A DNA stretch of 21,652 bases from Prevotella sp. UBA7594 (GTDB taxonomy: Bacteria; Bacteroidota; Bacteroidia; Bacteroidales; Bacteroidaceae), in the NCBI GenBank assembly GCA_002490315.1, contig DLKG01000073.1:1-21652 (forward strand). The letters run 5' to 3'. Made by a program: the position numbers and the translations under genes. Each line of letters starts with the position of its first letter. Position 1 is the stretch's first letter. Positions 1 through 8,600 of the stretch are shown here, piece after piece. The notes under the pieces were generated by a model, which saw only the letters and a program-made list of their open reading frames with translations, did no database searches and was not told the DNA's origin.

Positions 1-27
1 CAATGCTCATGCCGAGCATACTACTAG

Positions 28-65
28 AAAAAGTGTAAGGACAGACCTGCCCTTACACTTTTTTT
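28..65. terminator. bidirectional intrinsic terminator
   Basis: A perfect 13-bp inverted repeat (28-40 with 51-63, loop 41-50) is followed on the plus strand by a run of seven T and on the minus strand by five T. It can end transcription from either side, probably for a plus-strand gene lying left of the window. The rest of 1-290 shows no credible gene, only small inverted repeats (3-19, 77-96, 102-120, 145-166). Confidence 0.8.
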
Positions 66-290
66 CGTTTTAGCTTTGCCAAATCACATATTGGCACTAT
101 TGTAGGCGACCGTACCCTACACAGACACAGCAAATGGGTTCCTTGCCGTACTTAAAAATCTACGGCATCAATTATACAACAACTGTCGGGAAGACGCGTG
201 AGCACACTCAAAAGAATGAAGTGTATATACACGGTGGCATGGAAATAATAAAATGAAGTTTCGCCTTGTGGCTTGAAAAATTTCACGCAT

Positions 291-393
291 ATAACTAGAA
301 GAGGCGCCCCCGCCCCCGATAATGAAACAACCACTCAAATAATGTAATGGCTCTTTCTATGTCGGGGGCGAGGGCGCCCCCTCTCCCAGTTAT
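291..393. repeat. long GC-rich imperfect inverted repeat
   Basis: The arms at 291-334 and 347-393 are inverted copies of each other over about 45 bases with a 12-base spacer. Both share a core TCGGGGGCGRGGGCGCC and an outer AGTTAT. The identity spans AT-rich as well as GC-rich parts, so this looks like a duplicated inverted unit rather than a simple terminator. It lies just past the 3' end of the minus-strand nuclease gene and could act there as a transcript-end structure. No T-run follows the core on either strand. Confidence 0.6.
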
Positions 394-418
394 CGTGACG
401 GATAAGCCACAATTTAGC

Positions 419-1387
419 CTAACGCAGTGCTTCTATTTCCTCGAGACTCATGCCAGTAGCCTGAGCTATGATTTCGGCAGGCGTACCGTTCTTCAACATA
501 GCCTTAACCAAATTCTTCAACTGGGCATCACGCTCCGAAATCTGGGCATCACGCTCCGAAATCTGGGCATCACGCTCCGAGATCAATCTTTCTTTCTCCT
601 TCAGTTCCTCATCACGCTGCATAATAGCAGTATCGCGATCCTCAATAGCCTGATAATACTCATCCTCCACGTTCATGTCCTGTCGCATTTCGGCATTGGC
701 AGCCGCCGCCGTGAGCCGGTGGAGCATATACATCATGTCGGCATCATCTGAATACTTGTTCTCGTCGATGCTGAGCACCTGCGTGTTGTCGTCGGCAAGA
801 ATCTGCGTTTGGTCAAAGACACTCAACACCTTCTCCACACGATTGTTCACATTGCCGTGAAGCAACGGTATCTGCACGATGATGCTATTGTGCGTCAGAC
901 TCTCCACGAACGGCTCGTTGTTTCCATCAGCCACCAACTTGCCATTATAGTCGTAGACATCATGGTTGACATATACCACTGGCTCATTGATGTCGCCCAC
1001 CTTATGGCCCAAGAGATACACTGCCACCATCGGGTAGGCAAAGCCCTTCGCGGAATCATCACGTATGTTCTTCTTGTTGCTGTACTGCGCACCAAGATAT
1101 TGACGGAAACGCAAAGTCTCGGTGTTGAGCCATGTCTTCTGTAGCTCGATGAGCACTATACGGTCGCGCTCGACATCGCCTTCCTTCTCGCGCACGGTAG
1201 CGGCGAAGTCGATGCGGAACATCGACAGCGTGTCGCGCGTCGTATTGCTGTACTCGTGAGGACGCACCGTGACATGCACCACCTCTTTTTTCAGCAATGC
1301 CGAGAGTATGGTCTTCGCTATGCGCTCGTCTTCCATGATATACTTGAACACGGAATCGTAAATGGGATTTGCAACATGTATAATCAT
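419..1387 (-). CDS. Rpn-family recombination-promoting nuclease / PD-(D/E)XK transposase-like protein
   Basis: The 322-residue protein has the layout of the Rpn family (often annotated as PD-(D/E)XK nuclease family transposase), whose E. coli members are DNA endonucleases that promote RecA-independent recombination. The N-terminus NPIYDSVFKYIMEDE resembles the family opening. Probable catalytic residues are D60 (in RIDF) and E81/Q83 (in IELQK). Residues about 245-295 are charged and coiled-coil-like, including three consecutive SERDAQ heptads (270-290). The C-terminus (KNGTPAEII...GMSLEEIEAL) is the small helical tail common in Bacteroidetes members. A promoter sits just upstream and the gene appears monocistronic. 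No terminal repeats or partner genes suggest a complete insertion sequence, so this is probably a resident chromosomal member. The family call is firm; activity is inferred. Confidence 0.88.
   Translation of the reverse strand: MIIHVANPIYDSVFKYIMEDERIAKTILSALLKKEVVHVTVRPHEYSNTTRDTLSMFRIDFAATVREKEGDVERDRIVLIELQKTWLNTETLRFRQYLGAQYSNKKNIRDDSAKGFAYPMVAVYLLGHKVGDINEPVVYVNHDVYDYNGKLVADGNNEPFVESLTHNSIIVQIPLLHGNVNNRVEKVLSVFDQTQILADDNTQVLSIDENKYSDDADMMYMLHRLTAAAANAEMRQDMNVEDEYYQAIEDRDTAIMQRDEELKEKERLISERDAQISERDAQISERDAQLKNLVKAMLKNGTPAEIIAQATGMSLEEIEALR
521..583 (-). repeat. three tandem 21-bp coding repeats in the nuclease gene
   Basis: Three consecutive 21-bp units (521-541, 542-562, 563-583) differ by only one base in the last copy. 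Each encodes one heptad, SERDAQ plus I or L. The unit is exactly one coiled-coil heptad, so gain or loss of a copy would lengthen or shorten the coil without a frameshift. Confidence 0.95.
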
Positions 1388-1415
1388 ACGCGTAGAGTTT
1401 TCATTACTATGAATG

Positions 1416-1446
1416 CAAAATTAAGCATTTATTCTGGTATGGCAAA
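1416..1446 (-). promoter_or_regulatory. Bacteroidetes-type promoter of the nuclease gene
   Basis: Reading the minus strand, TTTG (1443-1446) is followed after 19 bases by TAATTTTG (1416-1423). This fits the Bacteroidetes -33 TTTG / -7 TAnnTTTG consensus. The start codon is about 30 bases further on. Confidence 0.7.
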
Positions 1447-1493
1447 TATATTGTCTGCTAAAAGTATAGTCTTCCAAAGCGCTTTTTATAATG

Positions 1494-1539
1494 AAAAATG
1501 GTCCAAGCAAGAGACCTTTTCAGAACTCTCGCCTGGACC
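1494..1539 (-). terminator. intrinsic terminator of the lipoprotein gene
   Basis: The 14-bp arms at 1500-1513 and 1526-1539 pair with two G-U wobbles around a 12-base loop. On the minus strand the stem is followed by A and five T. It lies about 30 bases after the stop codon of the gene ending at 1571 and before the nuclease promoter. Confidence 0.85.
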
Positions 1540-1570
1540 ATACCTCCTTTTTATTTATCTTCACCTGCGG

Positions 1571-2260
1571 TTATCTCTTACGACTCTTCTTTTCAAGACC
1601 CGTAGTGTCGAACTGTGCCTTTGTTCCCTTTCCGTACGACTTAGTGGCGATTGTCTGCGTGGAAAGAACGCTCGGAGCATTGTTGGCACGCTGACGAGCG
1701 AGGTCGAAGAATATGTATTCATCGCTGTTCACTCCCTCCATAACACCGTTGAACTTGTCGTTGTACAAGCTGAAACCGGAATAGTCACTATTGCCCTGCG
1801 AATCGAGCACGTAGCGCAATGTACTATTACCACGGTCGTCGTAGTACTGCACGTAGATGTTGCCCTTACGGATGTCTATGTACCATCTGAAGCTATGGAT
1901 TTCCTGCTTGCCATCAATGTAGTCCACCTCAAATCCCGTGCCGTTAACAGCTTTCTGATCGTACTGCGTAAACGTCAGATCTGCATCTACATAAGTCCTC
2001 TCTCGCACACCATCGTCATTGGTGTACTCATTGATGATTGTGCCCTGCCATGTGCCGTTGAGCATCTGCGCCATGGCGATGGCGTCAGAGTTGGCATCGT
2101 TGTATGGACGGTTGTACCAATCGTAATCGTCATACCAGTCATCACCGTCCCAATAACCGTGATTCCACCCGTCGTCAGGGTCGCAGCTTGTAAACGTCAG
2201 AGGCATTACCGCCATGAGCACAAGCGCAATGTAATAGCTTATACGTTTCATAATATTCAT
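1571..2260 (-). CDS. predicted lipoprotein of unknown function
   Basis: The 229-residue product starts with a lipoprotein signal: basic MKRI, a hydrophobic stretch, then FTSC as lipobox, with the cysteine at residue 26 (or 23 if translation begins at the second ATG, 2251). Acidic DPDD follows the cysteine, and the next 25 residues are rich in D, W and Y. Further on, LNGTWQGTI opens a predominantly beta region with regularly spaced aromatic residues, reminiscent of small lipocalin-like Bacteroidales lipoproteins, but I cannot name a family. The C-terminal 40 residues are basic and low in hydrophobics. The reading frame stays open further upstream, but a good promoter at 2292-2323 and the signal peptide place the start at 2260 or 2251. 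It is a single-gene unit with its own terminator. Confidence 0.75.
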   Translation of the reverse strand: MNIMKRISYYIALVLMAVMPLTFTSCDPDDGWNHGYWDGDDWYDDYDWYNRPYNDANSDAIAMAQMLNGTWQGTIINEYTNDDGVRERTYVDADLTFTQYDQKAVNGTGFEVDYIDGKQEIHSFRWYIDIRKGNIYVQYYDDRGNSTLRYVLDSQGNSDYSGFSLYNDKFNGVMEGVNSDEYIFFDLARQRANNAPSVLSTQTIATKSYGKGTKAQFDTTGLEKKSRKR

Positions 2261-2291
2261 AGATTTAAATTGTTTTTTATTTGTACTGGTG

Positions 2292-2323
2292 CAAAAGTAT
2301 AAAAACTTTTCTTCACCAACAAG
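2292..2323 (-). promoter_or_regulatory. Bacteroidetes-type promoter of the lipoprotein gene
   Basis: On the minus strand, TTG (2320-2322) precedes TACTTTTG (2292-2299) by 20 bases. The -7 box matches TAnnTTTG exactly and is followed by C. Transcription would begin near 2285, giving a leader of roughly 25-35 bases, which supports the short-start gene model. Confidence 0.65.
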
Positions 2324-2384
2324 CGTAAAATCCATATTCGTAAGTAGGGATTTTCCTATAAGTGGCTTTATTAGTAATGGTATA

Positions 2385-2427
2385 CAGTAGAGGAGTAAAC
2401 GAGTAGACAAGGAAACAAGTAGACGAG
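2385..2427 (-). repeat. octamer array, left arm (GTAGACRA units)
   Basis: Five consecutive 8-bp units related to GTAGACRA read on the plus strand (equivalently TYGTCTAC on minus). The stretch is an inverted copy of 2498-2532, and the two differ by one whole octamer plus two substitutions. It lies upstream of the lipoprotein promoter. Confidence 0.8.
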
Positions 2428-2497
2428 AAAATATGCCTTTTCTCCCAAGAGTCGTTGTTTGCAAGGTTTAAACCGGCATAACCAATCTCCTTGTCAA

Positions 2498-2532
2498 CTC
2501 GTCTACTTATCTACTCGTTTACTCGTCTACTG
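2498..2532 (+). repeat. octamer array, right arm (TYGTCTAC units)
   Basis: Four consecutive 8-bp units of TYGTCTAC type end in ACTG. Together with 2385-2427 they form an inverted repeat with a 70-base spacer. The location is about 90 bases beyond the sprA stop codon in the sprA direction, so in an sprA transcript the two arms could fold into a 35-bp stem. No conventional terminator is visible after sprA. Confidence 0.8.
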
Positions 2533-2621
2533 ACAGCATGTCGAAGACATACGAAACGTCAATTTAATGCTCTATCTCGTGCTATACTTTGTCGCCTGAC
2601 GATAGAAAGCCGCTCCCTTGA

Positions 2622-5600
2622 CTATCGCGTGAGGGAGAACTTCAGGCTCAACCCGAAGTCCTGCGTCGTAGTCGGATAAGAGCTCGACGAGAGCAGCGGG
2701 GTGTTGGTCTGGCGATCGTAGTAGAAGCTCATCGTCAGGAGACGCGACAGCGTGTAGTCGGCAGAGAACGAGAGTTTGAACGCCGTGTTGCCGCTATTGG
2801 CAGACGACGTCATAGAGGCTATGTCGCGACTTATCGATGCCTGCTTTCTAAGGCTGAGGTCGAGACGGAGCTTGAGGTCGTTGTTGACGCCACCGTTTCG
2901 ACCGCCCGACATTGAGGAACGATTGTTCTTATTGTCGTTGGCAGAACCCTTCTTCGACTTCACCTGACGATGCTTATTGCCTCCACCGCCAAAGAGCTTG
3001 AAGTTGTTGAGCGTGTAGCCTGCACCTATCACCCAGTCGTGCGATGACGACTCGTTAATCTGCACGGACGTCATGCTCAAGCTGAGCACTCTCGTGGAGC
3101 GGTACTCCGCCTTCACCGTGAGGTTGTTGTTGAGTGTGACGTCGATGCCAAGCAACGGTGAGAACGACTCGTTGATGCTCACCGTCGAGACATTATACAT
3201 CGAGTTTGGCACGGGCATTCCCGACGTGGCGTCCGTGATGAAGCCCAAGCCTCCCATATACTCCATGAACGTGCTGTAAGACGAATATGAACCGACAGCG
3301 TAGACGCTCTTGTAGGAGTGGTTGATGTTGACACTCTTGAAGACATCGCGGAACCAAGGCAGCTTTTGCAGTCCACTGTACTTTATCGTCCAGTTGGGCA
3401 GTAGTCGTGAGAGCGACGGGAAGATGGAGAGTTGCTTGCCTCCCATGCTCGTGTAGGCAGCAAGGAACGCCGGAACCATCACATCCGAGCTATACTTGTT
3501 GACACCTCCGTTGGCGGCGTCGAACGGCTTGCCAGCCATCTGCGAGCCACGCGGATAGACAGCATTGGCATACAGCGCTTCGACACGCTGTCGGAAACTC
3601 TCAAGCGAGTTGCAGAAGCGCTCGAACGAAGCCGAATGGTAGCCATTGTTGGCATTGCCGGATCCCTCGAAAGCGCTGCGCAGCGACAGCGTTGTCATCG
3701 TGAACGAGCCGCTTTGCGTTGTCGGATTGCCTTCGTACATATACTGCACGGAGCGCGCCGTGGTCATCGTGCGCGAAGCTGTAAGGTCAATCTTTAGGTT
3801 GCGCACCGGCTCAAGCGTAGCCTTCAGCTGCAAGTCTTCCGTCTTGTTCGTCGTGGCAGGCGTAGCGAGAGAATCGCTCACGAGTAGCCAGTCGTTGCGG
3901 CGCGCTTTCTCCAAATAGGAGTCGCCGACAAAGCCAAAGGCGAAGTCGAGTCCAGGCGACATTGCTCCTGAGCCCGAACGCTGTCCGAAAATGTTGCCCA
4001 CCATCGGCTTGAAGCCTGGGATGGACATGGCATACTGATTGCGATAGCTAACGCTGATGTTGCGCACCATCATCAGCACACGCGCCACAGACTGCGCCGC
4101 ACGATACCACTTCTGCTCTTCGATAGGCTCCTTTGCAATTACCGACACCTTTATCTTCATCGCAGAGTCCACCTTATTCAATATACGTATGTTGTTGTCG
4201 TCAACGCGCTTGTACTTCAGATTGAACGTCTTGCCGTTCTCCGTTCTCGCCGAAACGATGATACGCTTCGAGTGCTTGCCGTGGTTAAGTTTTATTACCG
4301 TGTCGGGCATGAGCGTCACTTCCTTCTCAAATGCCTTTTTGTTCTTCGGCAACACTCCACGCAGACGTGCATCATTGTTAAGCAACGGTCGGTTCTTGCC
4401 CTTGATGGGCCTTCCGGCAACGTTCTTTCCGTCGGCATCCTTTCCCTCAACATTCTTTCCGTCAGCTTCCTTGTTCTTGGCAGCTTCCTCCTTCAGCTTC
4501 TGCGCCTTCTTCTTCTCCTCCGCTTTTTTCTTCTTTGCCTCCTCAGCCTTGCGGCGGTTGGCAGCAGAGTTGTCCTTCTTGAAGCGGTCGTTGGTCTTCT
4601 TTAGGAAAGGAATATGGTTGTAGAGCTTCTCCATGTTGAACTGACCATTGATGTTTATCTGGCGGTTGTTGGCGATAGTGTTGCCCAGCGACGTGCCATC
4701 CTCAAGGTCGGTGCCACGCTGCCAATTGTAAGTGGCATTGTAGGAAGCGTCCGATGTAATCCAGTCGAAGACCGGAATCAGATTGAGCGGCAACTTGTAG
4801 GAAGCCTGGAACGACTGGTTGTACTTGAGCGGAGTGCCCATGTGCTTTATTGAAGTCCAGATAGAGTCCTTCCAAGCCGAGTAGCTGTCGGGATAGAGAT
4901 CCTTGTTGACAGGAGTGTAAGGTTCTTCAATCTCCGCGTTGGTGGCGCTTTGGAAGTTCATGTGCAGGTTTTTCGTAAGATCCCATCTAAGATTGAACTC
5001 ACGGTTCCAAAGGAACTGCGACGAGAACGTCAGCGGCAGTTTCTGATTTTCCGTTGACTCCATGTCGCGCTCCTGCAGTTCATAGTAGTTGCGCGTAATC
5101 TCCGTGTTGAAGCCAACATTCTGCGGCAGCCAGTTGAGTCCGAACTTCTTCGGGAAGTCCCACCACTTGGAGCGGCTCTTTATCTTCTTGAACGGCTCCC
5201 ACGCCTTGTAGACAGGAGCCCATGCGTAGCTAAAGGCGCCTCGCCAGTTGTCCTCCTTCTCGTAGACAGTCGTCTCTCCCGACGAATAGCTATGGCTATG
5301 GCTGTAGGACAGCGAGAAGTTGGCAGGGTCGTAAGGCATCGGGTGGCGCTTGTTCTGAATACCTACACGCACGTTGGAGAGCGAGAAGTTGGTCTGCGTC
5401 ACCTTTGTCACGGCGATACTCTCCAAGGAGTCGCGCTCATGCTTCGAGCCAGTGGCGTCGAGAGCGTCCTTCAGTTCCATATCGGTGTCGAGCGGGTTGT
5501 ACTTCGGCGACGTCTTCTCCTTCGTCACGGAGAAATAGAGCGGAGCAGACACCTTCGCCTTGTCGGGGAAGAATTTGCCAAGCTCTACATTGGTCGTGAC

Positions 5601-8600
5601 GGAATAGTTGGAGTAGTTGTCTGTGGAGCGTTCGCTGACGCCTTCCTCCAGTCCGCCGAAGCCCGCCGACGTGTAGCGTCCCTGCACGTTGACAGTACCG
5701 AGGTCGGAGAGTTGCAGGTTGAGATTGCCCTGTGCTGCCCATCCGCCAGAGTTGTTGAATTCCTTCAGGCGCAGCTCGTTGACCCACACCTCACCACTCT
5801 TCACCTCGCCGGCGTTGTTGCGCACGCCGATTACCACCGTCTTCACCTCGCCGAGCGTAGGATTACCCATCACGGAGATGCGGTTCTTCGGCTTGTCGCT
5901 GTCGTAGGCAGAGAAGAGTCGGTTGTAGGATGCCTGTCCGAGAGCCTTTGCCTTGTTGCGCTCCTTCTTGAGTGACGTAAACTTTGAGAGAGCAATGTCG
6001 AGCATGTTCTCCTCCGGCCACACGGCACGCGCGTCGGTGGCAGTGTAGCGGTCGTAGACGCCGGGCGCCGTGAGCGACAGTGGAATCTCATACTCATAGA
6101 AGTTGCTCTTGTAGTCGGAACCAAGTCGGATGAAGACAGCCATCTGCCCGTCCTCAAGCGAAGTGGTGTTAGGCTGGAAGGCATTGGCGTGTACAAACAT
6201 CTGAAGATGCTTGTACTGACGGAGGTCGAGCGACGTGTTTTTGTAGACAGCCTTCGACTCGCCCGTGCCAAGCGTATTGATAGTCATGGCGAGCGCCTGC
6301 TCGTTGTTCTCCACGAGCTGCGGCTGCGTCGGGTCTTGTCCGCGCTGTATGCCCGGAGGCAGCACGTAGTTGACCGGTTGCTTGTCGGCGTTCTCCTCGA
6401 TGTTGACCGCACTGACGGCGATGCGTCCAGATGTCGACGACGAGTTGTCGAGATTCTGCTCGTAGACACGCCACTCGCCACGCACAAGATCGAATGTGCC
6501 GAAGCGCAACACGATGGGGTGCTTGAAGCCCGTGAGGAACATACGCATGAAGCGCACCGACGTAAAGTCGGTTATGCTGCCCACGCGCTGCTCAAACTCC
6601 GTGAGCGGGATGCGGAACTGGTACCAGTTGACGGTCTCCGTCTGGTTGTTGCGCAGCTTCTTCGTGTCGGAGCGTTTGTCGACAATATAGTTGCGGCCTA
6701 TCTCGAGGTCCTCAGGACGTATGGAGACGTGATACTGGAAATACTTCTCATACTCATTGAGCGTATAGTCCTGGTTGATGTCCTCCACGTCAGGCGTCGA
6801 CTTGTAGGACGTGTCGTATCCCTCCGTGCGCGAGTCGTTGTCGGGCGAGTTGCCCTGTGGGTTGTTGATATACTTGTAGCGGCGCAGAATAGGCGCCTGC
6901 ATATTGTCAAAGTCGGAGCCACGGAAGTAGTGGTAGTCATCACCTGCCGGGTCTGCCCAGATGGAGTCCCACACGGCAGGGCTAACCTTTCCCTGCACCT
7001 CGCGCAGGAAGTCTTGGTAGCCCTCCCACTTCTGTTCCTCCTCGTCATTAAGTCCGTTGAAGCCCACATCCTGGAGGGCACGTGATCCCTTTGATGTTGC
7101 GAAGGCGTAGGTAACTGTCGCCTGATTGGGAATCTTTCCCCATTGGGTTGTGGTGAAGCTCTGCGAGCCATCCACCGGCATACCGCTCTCGTAGAATTTC
7201 TTTCCGTCGCGCAGTATGTCCTCGCTCATCTCGCCGAGGTTAATGTAGAAGTCGCCGCCATAGTCGGAGGCGTTGCCCTGCTCGCGAGTGTAGATAAAGG
7301 GGTCGAGCATCCAGAACTCGATGTACTCGATGTTGGCGGTCTCGAAGTCGTTGGTGTCGAGCTTACGCATCATGCCGCCCCAGTGCTGCTGCGGATTGTT
7401 GAGCGTACCGTCCTGGTTGAGGTCGGGATTGAAGTTGTAGGGTCCGCGCTCATTAGGGTAATAAGCAAGGTTGAGCACCGAGAGAGTGGATGTCGAGCCG
7501 TTGTAGGCACTCTGGTCGCGGTTTGGGAAAAGCTCGTTCACGTAGATTTCGCGCACATACCAGTTGCTCAGTTGGTCGAGGTCGCTCTTTATGTGGCTCG
7601 GCGTGAGCGACGATGAGCGGCGCGTGAAGAGCGGGTCGATGGTGTACCACGCCATGCGCGAGCGGTTGAATCCAGAGCGCAGCGAGGTCTTGTCGCTCGA
7701 CTCAGGGAACATCGACGGCACACTCGATATGATCCACGACGTAGGCGTCGACACGTCGATAGTGTTCTTCGTGTTCTCGAAGTCGTCTATGTACGAGGCA
7801 TTGTCCTGTGTGCCGTGGCTCTGCCCGGCTATGAGTTGCGCGAACTCTCCCGTGAAGGAGATGCTCGACGGTTGCGTGAGATGCAGCAACGGCAGCTTGT
7901 CGAGCATGTTGGTGAGCCATTGGCTCTCCTTCTTCCAGTTGATGTTCAAGCCCCATATAGTGTTGTTGAGAGGCTCTGAGCCCATGTTCACCTTATTGGT
8001 AAGCGCTTGTTCGGAGAGATGCTGCAGCGTACCTGAAAGCTGGAAGTTCTTCGAGAAGTCGTACTCCCAGTTCAAGCCGAACATCGTCTTGCGTTCCTGC
8101 GCATAGTCAGTGTTGCTCTCAAGCGACACGTTGACTGACGTGCCGGCGTCGATAATGCTTTGATTGATGATAGTCACCTCGCCTCCGGAATAGTCAACAG
8201 AGTAGTCGGTGCCCTCGGCAAGCGTCATGCCGCCCGCCGTGACCACCACCGAGCCTTGCGGAATGTTGTAGGCTCCGAGCGAGATGACATTGGCAGACGT
8301 TCCGCGGAACTGTCCCTGCAGCAAGTACTTGTCCTTTTCGGCAATCTGCTTGGCGACGGTTTTCGTCGAGTCGTACAGTTCGGTGAAGGCGTACTTCTCC
8401 GCCTTGTCGGCAGCCACACCATGCTGCACGAGATAGCTGTACATATACTTGCCGAACGGCTCAGCAACTGGGAAGAACACTCTACCGTTGCTGACGGTGT
8501 AGCCTTCCACATAGTCGAAATAGCCGTTCGAGTGGGCTTTGTTGTTGTTGTCGAGGCGGTCGGCACCGAGAAGCTTGATGATGGTCTGGTTCTTCACCTG

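Noticed and set aside
419..1387. Complete insertion sequence around the Rpn-family gene
   Set aside because: No terminal inverted repeats flank both sides of the gene and no target-site duplication is visible; it has its own ordinary promoter.
1256..2302. Plus-strand open frame of 348 codons over the lipoprotein and nuclease genes
   Set aside because: It spans two real minus-strand genes, a promoter and a terminator, and shows no domain.
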